The translations under genes and the position numbers were made by a program. 64,000 nt of DNA from Nitrospirales bacterium (GTDB taxonomy: Bacteria; Nitrospirota; Nitrospiria; Nitrospirales; UBA8639), in the NCBI GenBank assembly GCA_031315865.1, contig JALDRJ010000002.1:1834001-1898000 (forward strand). Reading direction: 5' to 3'. Positions 51,845 to 59,910 of this stretch are shown here, in pieces (position 1 is the stretch's first letter; each line of letters opens with the position of its first letter). Below the pieces are notes generated by a model. It was not told where the DNA came from. It searched no databases and saw nothing but the letters and a program-made list of their open reading frames with translations.

Positions 51845-53560
51845 TCACGTGGTTCCGGCCAGCAATTCGCGCGCATCGACAGTTTCCAGCGCTTGCTCCT
51901 GCTCCCGCCGCATCCATTTTTGAATTTTGTCATCGCTCACTTTATGCTCCCGCAAGACTAACGCGGCCAAGTCAAGGCCTTTCGGAACGCTCCGCGTCAC
52001 AATGGCCTTCATGCCCAGTGTTTCGAATTTTTGTCGTTCTTCGTCATTCTCAACGGAGACAAACCGCGTCAGATTGGGATAGCGTTCTCGAACGATCGGC
52101 GTGAGAGCCTGGGAGATTTCATAACGGGCAATCGTGATGACGATCGTCGGCCTCTGAGCCATGTCAAACGTTTCCATGAGCCGCACATCCGCCACGTCGC
52201 CAAACGCCACCGGATAGCCATCCGCATGCGCCTTAATGAACCGGTCGTGGTCCATCTCGATCGCGGTGTAGGAAATTCCGTGAGCTTCTAACCCATCTGC
52301 GACGCGTTGACCGACTTCGTTCATGCCGAAGATAACGACTGGCGCAATCTGGTGAACGGGCAAAGACTCGGTGGCATGTCCCGCTTCTGAATCCTTGTTG
52401 GCGAGGTGCGTCGCGAGCCGATGGCCGAGTGTCGCTAATAGGGGCGTCAGTGCCATGCTGGCCGCAATGCTGGTGATCAGAATCGCTGATAACTCTGGTC
52501 CCAAGGCGGCTTTGAGGGCTGGCATCCCAAAAATCACGAACGCGAACTCACTACCTTGCGATAAGAGGAAACTAAGCTGAATGGCGCTTGGCATCGGTCT
52601 ACGCAAGCTTCTCGCTGCGAGGTAGACCATGATGGTTTTGATGCTGACGAGCAGAGAGACAGCCAGGAGTATCTTCCACCATTCTCGATACAGGATTTCG
52701 AAATCGAGAGACATGCCGACTGTCACAAAGAAAAACCCCAGGAGCAACGCGCGAAATGGTTTGACTTCCGTCTGAATCACATGCCGGTAAGGAGTTTCAG
52801 AGATAATCATCCCGCCGAGAAACGCTCCGAGTGTGAGTGACAAGCCCATCGCGCCAGTGGCCGCCGCAGTCGCAAGGACCACGAGCAAGGCTGTTGCCGT
52901 AAAGATTTCCTCTCGTTTGGTCCTGGAAAGAAATACAAAAAGCGGGCCGACGACAAACCGGCCTATCACGATAGCCGCGACGAAAGCCACGCCGCCCTTG
53001 ACTGTCGCGCTCGTGATGGCGCCCGCAAGCGATTCGCGGCTTTCACCCAGCGAATTGGCGAGAATGAGGAGGAAGATCGCGCAAATATCCTGAAAGATCA
53101 GCACCGCTATGGCCGACTGTCCGATCGGGCAGCGTTGCTGGCCGTACTCGGCCAATGTCTGTACCGCAACGGCTGTGGATGACAGCGCCAGTGCGGCGCC
53201 GAGAACGATAGAAATATCCTTGGGTAAATCGCCCGATACAGCAAAGACCAATGCCAGAGCGGCTGTACATAAGACCATCTGCAATGGTCCCAGTCCCAGG
53301 ATGTCACGCCGGGCATCCCAGATATGTGAAAGCGAAAAGTGTAAGCCAATATCGAAGAGCAGAAACACGACGCCCAGCTCTGCCAGGAGATGCGTCGTTT
53401 CACTATCATGGATCAGCCCCAGACCGTGCGATCCGATCATCATGCCGGCTAGCAAATACCCGACGATGGGGCTCATGCGCATCGACCGCATCATGACGAT
53501 CGAGACGATGCCGATAAAGAGCAGCAGAATTACCGGCTGGAGTGTGTGAACGTATTCCAT
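51845..53560 (-). CDS. Monovalent cation:proton antiporter, KefB/CPA2 type, with TrkA-N domain
   Basis: A 571-residue inner-membrane transporter. The N-terminal ~390 residues form a multi-helix CPA2 exchanger (YLLAGMMIGSHGLGLI, SSTAVAVQTL, LTLGAFLGGMIISE). A cytoplasmic Rossmann TrkA-N domain follows (VVIFGMNEVGQRVADGLEAHG, then VAFGDVADVRLM), which binds NAD(H) and gates transport. It resembles YbaL/KefB proteins that release K+ in exchange for H+, some under control of glutathione adducts. The C-terminal tail (MRREQEQALETVDARELL) is short and charged. Start ATG 53560. Its substrate and regulator are not certain. Confidence 0.92.
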   Translation of the reverse strand: MEYVHTLQPVILLLFIGIVSIVMMRSMRMSPIVGYLLAGMMIGSHGLGLIHDSETTHLLAELGVVFLLFDIGLHFSLSHIWDARRDILGLGPLQMVLCTAALALVFAVSGDLPKDISIVLGAALALSSTAVAVQTLAEYGQQRCPIGQSAIAVLIFQDICAIFLLILANSLGESRESLAGAITSATVKGGVAFVAAIVIGRFVVGPLFVFLSRTKREEIFTATALLVVLATAAATGAMGLSLTLGAFLGGMIISETPYRHVIQTEVKPFRALLLGFFFVTVGMSLDFEILYREWWKILLAVSLLVSIKTIMVYLAARSLRRPMPSAIQLSFLLSQGSEFAFVIFGMPALKAALGPELSAILITSIAASMALTPLLATLGHRLATHLANKDSEAGHATESLPVHQIAPVVIFGMNEVGQRVADGLEAHGISYTAIEMDHDRFIKAHADGYPVAFGDVADVRLMETFDMAQRPTIVITIARYEISQALTPIVRERYPNLTRFVSVENDEERQKFETLGMKAIVTRSVPKGLDLAALVLREHKVSDDKIQKWMRREQEQALETVDARELLAGTT

Positions 53561-53924
53561 CTTCGTGTCTTTACCTGAACTCCGCCATGGTTCCGTTTGA
53601 TATCATGGGTAATGCGAGTCTCACACGGTAAGCTGGCGAAGAGTAATGATGTCAGGGGTGATGGTGAATGTCGTACGAGAAGGAAAATGACTTTCTATCA
53701 ACAAATTGTGACGAGGAAGCCAGAGCCTGACTTGTGTGATAAACAACCTCATGGTTACATAAAGTGTCCTGAATCATCTTAGTTACTGATTGTCTCGTAA
53801 GCAACTTTGCCGACACCCCTTGGAGTTTCTGACGTAAAGTTTCATAATGCTTGTCAGTTTTGACAAGTGAGATGGAGGTGCATGAGAATAGCGCGACCTC
53901 GCGATCACGAGAGGGCATCATGAG
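53561..53924. other. Divergent promoter region of the molybdenum hydroxylase operon
   Basis: A 364-bp gap between the antiporter (-) and xdhC-like gene (+). It holds the palindrome at 53850-53867, listed separately. The stretch 53650-53860 is more AT-rich than its surroundings. No convincing open frame was seen. Confidence 0.45.
53850..53867. promoter_or_regulatory. Candidate operator upstream of the xdhC operon
   Basis: CTTGTCA-GTTT-TGACAAG is a perfect palindrome with 7-bp arms, 58 bp before the xdhC-like ATG. It could be a binding site for a dimeric regulator or a short hairpin in the leader. No regulator gene is adjacent. Confidence 0.4.
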
Positions 53925-54941
53925 ATGGCGAATCATCTATTACATTTGCTGACGCAGTGGCGAAAACAGCCAGAGGACTGTGAATGGGTGCTCGGCACGG
54001 TCTATAAAACCGAGGGACCCTGTTACCGAAAACCCGGGGCCATGATGCTGTTCAATGGACTGGGAGAGCAGTTCGGGCTGTTGAGTGGGGGATGTCTGGA
54101 AGCAGATATTCAACGGCAGGCCCGCCGGGTGATGCTGGAAGGCCGGGCCAGGACGTGTTCTTACGATACTCACGAGGATGAGCACATATCTCATGTAGCG
54201 AGTGGCTGTGGCGGGACGGTCCACGTTCTTCTGCAGCCGGTGAACGCTCAGGCACACTTCCTCCATTTGGAAGCGGTCTTCCAGGCGCTCAGTGAACGGA
54301 AAACCGGTTTGTACTATCAACGTATTCCTGATTCACGGGGTTCCGTCGAGTCCCGATTCATCGGGACGGAAGCGATTCCCCGGACCGGTGTCCCGCCAAG
54401 AAGCGAGTTGATCGAGGAAGACGACGCGGAATGGCTCATTACCCCAATCGTCCCGGTTCCACATTTGTTCGTGGCGGGCGGGGGAGCCGATGCGCGGCCA
54501 CTGGTCGCGATCGCGCACCAACTGAGCTGGCAAGTGAGCGTGTGGGACCCTCGCCCGGCGAATGCCCGACGAGAACATTTTTTGAACGCAGACTGGATAT
54601 TGAAGGGAGCAGCATCGGACTTGTTCGAGTTTGTCCTTCGGAAGTCTGTCGACGCCGTCGTACTGATGACGCACAATATTCAGTTGGACAGCGAAGCCCT
54701 GAATGTCTTGAGGGATGTGCCGTTACACTATATGGCCTTGCTCGGTCCGATAGATCGCCGCCTCAAGGTATTGGAACAAGCCCAGATGACAGAGTCCGAA
54801 CTCAAGACGCCGTTAGCCGGTCCTGCCGGGCTGGACATTGGGGCAGAATTACCGGAAAGCATTGCGCTTTCAATCCTGGCAGAATGCCATGCCAGCCTCA
54901 TGCGACGGTCCGCCTGTTCGCTGACGGGAGTACTGGTGTGA
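53925..54941 (+). CDS. XdhC/CoxF family molybdenum-hydroxylase maturation protein
   Basis: A 338-residue protein that sulfurates or inserts the molybdenum cofactor into xanthine-dehydrogenase-type enzymes. The N-terminal XdhC/CoxI part has GTVYKTEGPCYRKPGAMML and LLSGGCLEADI, with Cys residues in SGCGGTVHVLL. The C-terminal Rossmann part has LFVAGGGADARPLVA and VVLMTHNIQLD, then GPIDRR. Its stop overlaps the GTG start of the MocA-like gene (GTGA), so the two are translationally coupled. It serves the hydroxylase encoded next. Confidence 0.92.
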   Translation: MANHLLHLLTQWRKQPEDCEWVLGTVYKTEGPCYRKPGAMMLFNGLGEQFGLLSGGCLEADIQRQARRVMLEGRARTCSYDTHEDEHISHVASGCGGTVHVLLQPVNAQAHFLHLEAVFQALSERKTGLYYQRIPDSRGSVESRFIGTEAIPRTGVPPRSELIEEDDAEWLITPIVPVPHLFVAGGGADARPLVAIAHQLSWQVSVWDPRPANARREHFLNADWILKGAASDLFEFVLRKSVDAVVLMTHNIQLDSEALNVLRDVPLHYMALLGPIDRRLKVLEQAQMTESELKTPLAGPAGLDIGAELPESIALSILAECHASLMRRSACSLTGVLV

Positions 54942-55567
54942 CGCGATCAATCGCTGCGCTGATCATGGCGGCCGGTTATGCCTCACGTTTTGGCCGATGC
55001 AAACAACTGACGCAGGTAGGTGGAAAGGCTCTGCTCCAGCACAGTATCGATTCAGCCCAGGCGGTCTGCCCGGGGAAGGTCTTCGCGGTGAGCGGTGCGT
55101 GGCATGAAGCACTGAGGAAGGCCATGCACTCTGAGGAGCTCCGGAATGTCATCCTTATTTACCACCCTGACTGGTCTGAAGGGTTAGGGAGTTCGATCGC
55201 GCGAGGGGTGACCGGCATTGGCTCGCATGTCGACGGCATTCTGGTTCTGTTGGCTGATCAGATAGCTGTGACAGCGGAGGATCTTCTTCCATTACGCAGG
55301 AAGTTTACCGGTGACAACATTGTTTGCAGTGTCTACGCCGGGAGTCGGGGAGTGCCCGCGATCTTTGGCCGGAGTAGCTTCGGAAAATTAAGAGAGCTGT
55401 CAGGTGATCGCGGGGCCAAGGCGCTGTTGTATGATGAGCATGTTCCCGTCGTCGAGTGTCCACTGGATCACGCCAGCATCGACGTGGATACTCCGGAAGA
55501 TTTGCACAGATGGGTTACGACAAGAGACCACGCGTATGGACTTGAGGCACGAAGGAAGTGTGTGTGA
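54938..55567 (+). CDS. MocA-like molybdenum cofactor nucleotidyltransferase
   Basis: A 209-residue NTP-transferase beginning at GTG 54938, four bases before the previous stop is complete. Motifs include ALIMAAGYASRFGRCKQL (nucleotide-binding loop), NVILIYHPDWSEGLGSSIARG, and ILVLLADQIAVTAEDL. These match MocA, which adds cytidine to molybdopterin for enzymes of the xanthine dehydrogenase family. The motif GR(C)KQL fits MocA better than MobA. It belongs to the hydroxylase operon, and the Fe-S subunit gene follows after 63 bp. An upstream open frame overlapping xdhC is not coding. Confidence 0.88.
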   Translation: MTRSIAALIMAAGYASRFGRCKQLTQVGGKALLQHSIDSAQAVCPGKVFAVSGAWHEALRKAMHSEELRNVILIYHPDWSEGLGSSIARGVTGIGSHVDGILVLLADQIAVTAEDLLPLRRKFTGDNIVCSVYAGSRGVPAIFGRSSFGKLRELSGDRGAKALLYDEHVPVVECPLDHASIDVDTPEDLHRWVTTRDHAYGLEARRKCV

Positions 55568-55630
55568 CGAAAGTCGCTGTCCATTCCCTTTGTGGCGGTC
55601 TAGGAATCTGTTATACAGGAGGGATTCGGT

Positions 55631-56137
55631 ATGATTGAATTTACCTTGAACGGGAAAAAGGTTTCGACCACAGCGTCTCCCGATACGCCGCTTTTATGGG
55701 TCATACGCGATGAGTTTGGCCTCAAGGGCACGAAGTTCGGTTGCGGGATCGCCATGTGCGGAGCCTGTACCGTTCATCTCGATGGTATCGCACAACGTTC
55801 CTGCATTTTGCCCATCAGTGCCATCGCCAATCGTACGATCATGACCATTGAAGGACTCAATGGAGCTCATTCCCTTCAAACGGCTTGGATTGAAGAGCAG
55901 GTCCCTCAGTGTGGATACTGCCAATCTGGCCAGATCATGCAAGCCGCCACTTTGTTGGCGGAAAATCCTCGGCCGACAGATCAGGACATCGAGGCGCACA
56001 TGAATGGCAACCTCTGCCGGTGCATGGCGTATGCCCGTATCAAAAAGGCCATTAAACGAGCTGCCCGGTCAGCGGCAGGACATGCGTCGGCTGACACGCA
56101 GGGTTCAGAGACGAGAACGGCCAAGGAGGTGAGCTGA
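55631..56137 (+). CDS. 2Fe-2S subunit of a molybdenum hydroxylase (IorA-like)
   Basis: A 168-residue small subunit with two [2Fe-2S] clusters. The plant-ferredoxin-type cluster ligands are in [16 protein letters not shown] plus QRSC, and the C-terminal helical cluster ligands are [14 protein letters not shown] and CRCMAYARI. Electrons pass from the molybdenum centre through these clusters. No signal peptide was seen, so it probably rides with the Tat-exported large subunit. The large subunit ATG begins two bases after its stop. Closest in layout to isoquinoline 1-oxidoreductase alpha and similar aldehyde or N-heterocycle hydroxylases. Confidence 0.93.
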   Translation: MIEFTLNGKKVSTTASPDTPLLWVIRDEFGLKGTKFGCGIAMCGACTVHLDGIAQRSCILPISAIANRTIMTIEGLNGAHSLQTAWIEEQVPQCGYCQSGQIMQAATLLAENPRPTDQDIEAHMNGNLCRCMAYARIKKAIKRAARSAAGHASADTQGSETRTAKEVS

Positions 56138-56138
56138 C

Positions 56139-58439
56139 ATGGCTATCACGCAAGAGCATGAACAGAGCCCAGGAATGACGCGACGCTCGTTTATGGTGGG
56201 GACGGTTGGAGCATCCCTCATGATGGCGTTCGGGGTGTTCCCGAAAACCAGCAAGGCCGCTGCCACCTCGACGAATGAAGCGTTGGCGGCCAGGCAGTTC
56301 GCCCCGACCATTTGGTTCGAAATTGATGCGCAAGGCCGGATTCTCGTTAACATTGCGAAGGCTGAAATGGGGCAACATGTCGGGACGGCTCTCGCCCGTA
56401 TCGTTGCCGATGAACTGGGAGCGAATTGGGATGATATTCATATCAAATACGTGGATTTCAACCCCAAATGGGGGTTCATGATCACGGGAGGATCGTGGTC
56501 GGTTTTTAAGAGCTTTACGTCGTTATCCCAGGCAGGAGCCGCAGGCCGATTGACATTGATCGAGGCTGGGGCCCGATTACTGGGCACGCAGCCGGACCAA
56601 TGTCATGCCCGTGACAGCAAGGTTATTCATGGAGATCAATCGCTGACGTTTGCGGAGATTATACGACGGTCAAAGATCAGCCGTACGTTTAGCGATAAGG
56701 AACTGTCCGCACTTCCCGTGAAACCTTTTCAACAACGACACTTGATCGGGAAAGAAAGCCGTGCATTGGACATTCCAGCCAAAACGAATGGCACGGCTCA
56801 ATACGGGATCGATGTGGACATTCCCGGCATGGTGTACGCCCGGCCGATTGTACCGCCCACCCGCTATGGCAGCAGCGTCACGACCGTGGATGATTCCAAG
56901 GCCAAGACCATACCCGGGTATATCGGATTCAAGGTGCTTAAGGATGCCAGCGATATCCTCCAGGGATGGGTCGCGGTTGTGGCCGAGAACTATTTCGGCG
57001 CGATACAGGCCGCGGAGCTCGTGAAGGTCAGTTACACACCAGGGCCAACCGCAAATATCAAGGAATCTGATATTCAGGACGAAGGGGAGCGGCTCACCAA
57101 AGACAGAGCGGCCGGAGTCCTGTTCGTCGATGAGGGAGACGTGGAGCGATCTCTGGCCAATGCCGCCACGACGCTTGAGGCTCGGTACCGCACCTCATCA
57201 GTCCTGCATTTTCACCTAGAGCCGGTCAACGCGACGGCGGAATTCAAAGACGGGAAATGGCACATCCATACAGGATGTCAATCGCCGACGATCATGCTTC
57301 CGCACATTGCCAAGGCCCTGGGGGTGAAGGAAGAGACGATCGAGATTCATCAATATTATCTTGGCGGAGGGTTTGGACGCCGGTTGTACGGGGATTACAT
57401 CATTCCCGCCGCTCTCACGGCCCAGGCCGTTGGCAAGCCAGTCAAGATGATCTTTATGCGACCTGATGACTCACGCTTCGACTGCATACGCTCTCCATCG
57501 GTTCAGCAGTTTCATGCGTCGCTGGACTCAACGGGCCGTCTTACCGGTTTCGAGCATGCGGCCACCGCCGGGTGGCCAACCTTGTCGATGATGCCGGGAT
57601 TTTTGATTGAAAGTTTGGATAAAAAGGGCAAAATCGATCCATTTTCCAGTAGCGGGGCAGACCATTGGTATACGATGCCCAATCAACGCGTACGAATGGT
57701 GAACAACGATCTGGCGCAACGATCATTTCTTCCAGGCTATCTTCGTGCCGTGGGGCCTGGGTGGATTGCCTGGGGGTTGGAGTCGTTTCTTGATGAAATC
57801 GCGGTCGCGGCGCACAAAGATCCCCTTGAATTTCGTCTGGGAATGCTGGATGGCAAGGGGAAGAATGCGGGAAAATCCCCTGAGAGCGTCGGGGGCGCTA
57901 CACGGTTGGCGAATGTGTTGCGAAAACTCAAAACACAATCCGGCTGGGGAAAACCGTTACCGGCCGATGAAGGCATGGGGGTGGCGACGGCCTTTGGGCA
58001 AGAGCGAACCATGCCGACCTGGATCGCCTGTGCGGCGCATGTTCATGTGAATAGGACGACGGGCAAAGTGACCGTCAAAAAACTCAGTATCACGTTGGAC
58101 TGCGGTACGATCGTCCATCCTGACGGGGCGATGGCGCAAGTGGAAGGATCGACCTTGTGGGGCGTCAGCCTCGCGCTCCATGAAGGAAATCGAATCGAGA
58201 ACGGACATGTCTCAATGGACAATCTTCATACCTATACGCCACTTCGCATGGCGGATGTCCCGGAGCTGGATATTCAGTTTGTCGAGAGTGAAGAGTTTCC
58301 CGTCGGCCTGGGAGAGCCTGGCGTGATTGCTGTCGCGCCTGCCATTGGCAACGCCATTTACGCGGCCGTTGGTGTTCGATTGAGGGATTTACCGATTCGT
58401 CCAGACGCGATTTTGGATGGACTGAAGAGGAAGAGTTAG
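56139..58439 (+). CDS. Tat-exported molybdopterin subunit of a molybdenum hydroxylase (IorB-like)
   Basis: A 766-residue large subunit. The N terminus has a twin-arginine signal (MTRRSFMVGTVGASLMMAFG), so the enzyme should act in the periplasm. Molybdopterin-binding motifs include GGGFGRRLYGDY and QRSFLPGYLRAVGPGW; the catalytic Glu lies in VGLGEPGV near the C terminus. This layout with a separate 2Fe-2S subunit and no FAD subunit matches IorAB-type hydroxylases, which oxidise N-heterocycles or aldehydes and pass electrons to cytochromes. The substrate is unknown. A cytochrome c gene follows 46 bp downstream. Confidence 0.92.
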   Translation: MAITQEHEQSPGMTRRSFMVGTVGASLMMAFGVFPKTSKAAATSTNEALAARQFAPTIWFEIDAQGRILVNIAKAEMGQHVGTALARIVADELGANWDDIHIKYVDFNPKWGFMITGGSWSVFKSFTSLSQAGAAGRLTLIEAGARLLGTQPDQCHARDSKVIHGDQSLTFAEIIRRSKISRTFSDKELSALPVKPFQQRHLIGKESRALDIPAKTNGTAQYGIDVDIPGMVYARPIVPPTRYGSSVTTVDDSKAKTIPGYIGFKVLKDASDILQGWVAVVAENYFGAIQAAELVKVSYTPGPTANIKESDIQDEGERLTKDRAAGVLFVDEGDVERSLANAATTLEARYRTSSVLHFHLEPVNATAEFKDGKWHIHTGCQSPTIMLPHIAKALGVKEETIEIHQYYLGGGFGRRLYGDYIIPAALTAQAVGKPVKMIFMRPDDSRFDCIRSPSVQQFHASLDSTGRLTGFEHAATAGWPTLSMMPGFLIESLDKKGKIDPFSSSGADHWYTMPNQRVRMVNNDLAQRSFLPGYLRAVGPGWIAWGLESFLDEIAVAAHKDPLEFRLGMLDGKGKNAGKSPESVGGATRLANVLRKLKTQSGWGKPLPADEGMGVATAFGQERTMPTWIACAAHVHVNRTTGKVTVKKLSITLDCGTIVHPDGAMAQVEGSTLWGVSLALHEGNRIENGHVSMDNLHTYTPLRMADVPELDIQFVESEEFPVGLGEPGVIAVAPAIGNAIYAAVGVRLRDLPIRPDAILDGLKRKS

Positions 58440-58485
58440 ACACACCCATTTCATGTTATGAACCATTTCTAAGGGGTTATCCGTC

Positions 58486-58803
58486 ATGAAGGTTACGATA
58501 ATTGTGATGATGCTTGTGGTCGGGTTGGGCAATGTCCCGCCGGCGTTCGCGGAAAAGGCGGATATCCAAGCCGGCAGGCTTGCCGCCTCGAACTGCCAGG
58601 GTTGTCATGGCCCTGACGGCATCTCACCGGTGCCGATCTACCCAAATCTTGCCGGACAGCAAGCAGCGTATTTTATCAAAGCGTTGCAAGACTTCAAGCG
58701 TGGCGAGAGGAAAAACCCTATCATGCGTGGCATCGTCGGCAACCTTACCGACGACGATATCAAAAACCTGGCCGCCTTTTTTGCGAGTCTGCCTGTCAAA
58801 TAA
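58486..58803 (+). CDS. Periplasmic class I cytochrome c
   Basis: A 105-residue protein with a signal peptide (MLVVGLGNVPPAFA) and one heme-binding motif CQGCH (Cys37, Cys40, His41). PNLAGQQAAYFIKALQDFKRGERKNPIM is typical of small cytochromes c553/c4-like, with the distal Met in IMRG. It is the last gene of the hydroxylase operon and is the probable electron acceptor of the Tat-exported enzyme, leading electrons to the respiratory chain. Start ATG 58486 with AAGGGG upstream. Confidence 0.93.
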   Translation: MKVTIIVMMLVVGLGNVPPAFAEKADIQAGRLAASNCQGCHGPDGISPVPIYPNLAGQQAAYFIKALQDFKRGERKNPIMRGIVGNLTDDDIKNLAAFFASLPVK

Positions 58804-58943
58804 GGGCTGTTGAAAAAAGCCGCCAGCGGCGTTCTTGGCCTCTCGCCGCTTGAACCCCATGTGGTGAGTGAGCAGGATTTCCGCGCAAGGATCGACGCAA
58901 GGGGCACACCCCAGCGTGTGGCTGATTCGCGAGGGTGCCGTGC

Positions 58944-59825
58944 TCACGGCGAGAGCGGATCTGTCCCCTCCGCGAAGGTCACGGCCTTGAAATTCGGGTT
59001 CAAGGGGGCGGCAATGCACTCGTCGGAGTTTCGGGGACAGGGCCCTTTCACATCCGTTCCTGCGGCAATCGGTTGGGTGACTTTGAATTTCACCGTATCC
59101 TTGGCGGCATTGGGAACGAGTTCTCCGGTTTTCACCGCAAACGCATAGAGCTGATCCGTCGAGACGACGAGTTCATGCGCGGACACCTTTTTATAGGTCA
59201 GGCCAATCTTCCCGCTAGCTGGGACGGTGGGTGGGCCACCGACTTGTAAGCTGGGGGCGATATCCGTTCCATCCACCGAAGAAATCTGCACATGATCCGA
59301 ACGATGCACTTCATAGACCACAAAGGCGCGCTCTCCGTCGTTGAGCGTATCCAAGACGAACCGGGCCGCTGGGCGGGCCTCCCGCTTTTTGAAAAACCGG
59401 TCGACAGCAGCGGGTTCGATCTTCTCGAACGTGGAACGAATCTGGTCGATGCGGACCTCACCGGTAAAGCCCAGATCAACGGACGGTTGCCATTGCAGAA
59501 GGCCCTGGAAAAACGACAGGGCTGCGGCAAACGTGAGCGACCGGTCTTCCCGGTACCCGCTCAAGATCCCTGCGCATCTCCTGGCGGCTCCACAATCACT
59601 GACCGGCAGGAGCGCGTGAGCACGCTCGGGCTGGGTCAGGTAGGTGCTCAGGTGCCCGCGTAAATAGGGCGTGCCGTCCTTCCCTACGATGATCAGCATG
59701 CCGGGGGTGAGATCCGTCCGAAGCATGGCCAGGGGATTGAGGCCCTTGCCGGCAAAGTACCGATGAATCGCCTCCTCGGGGTCGCAGCCGAAGAGGGCGA
59801 GCGCGAAGAGCATGACACTCATCAT
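58944..59825 (-). CDS. Lipoprotein of the caspase/DUF4384 cluster
   Basis: About 293 residues. MMSVMLFALALFGC is a lipoprotein signal with a lipobox; ATG 59825 or 59822 is the natural start, though the frame is open upstream into the caspase-like gene. The mature protein has no recognised domain. Visible segments include LTPGMLIIVGKDGTPYLRG, FAAALSFFQGLLQWQPSVD, and a C-terminal beta-rich half (HELVVSTDQLYAFAVKTGEL). It follows the caspase-like gene on the same strand, 85 bp beyond its stop, and probably belongs to the same transcript and surface complex. Confidence 0.7.
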   Translation of the reverse strand: MMSVMLFALALFGCDPEEAIHRYFAGKGLNPLAMLRTDLTPGMLIIVGKDGTPYLRGHLSTYLTQPERAHALLPVSDCGAARRCAGILSGYREDRSLTFAAALSFFQGLLQWQPSVDLGFTGEVRIDQIRSTFEKIEPAAVDRFFKKREARPAARFVLDTLNDGERAFVVYEVHRSDHVQISSVDGTDIAPSLQVGGPPTVPASGKIGLTYKKVSAHELVVSTDQLYAFAVKTGELVPNAAKDTVKFKVTQPIAAGTDVKGPCPRNSDECIAAPLNPNFKAVTFAEGTDPLSP

Positions 59826-59910
59826 TCGCACAAGATGACGGCCGGGCCAAATGAATCCCGTGCGTATGGGGAGACAAGATGCGTGAGGGACGCGTGGCGA
59901 TCGACGGACA

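Noticed and set aside
54431-54937. Long 5' extension of the MocA-like gene.
   Set aside because: It overlaps xdhC in another frame and has no homology; GTG 54938 gives the normal MocA start.
58804-58943. Intergenic stretch starting with GGGCTGTTGAAAAAAGCCGCC, suspected as a genome-wide repeat.
   Set aside because: Only one copy is visible in this window, so repeat status cannot be supported here.
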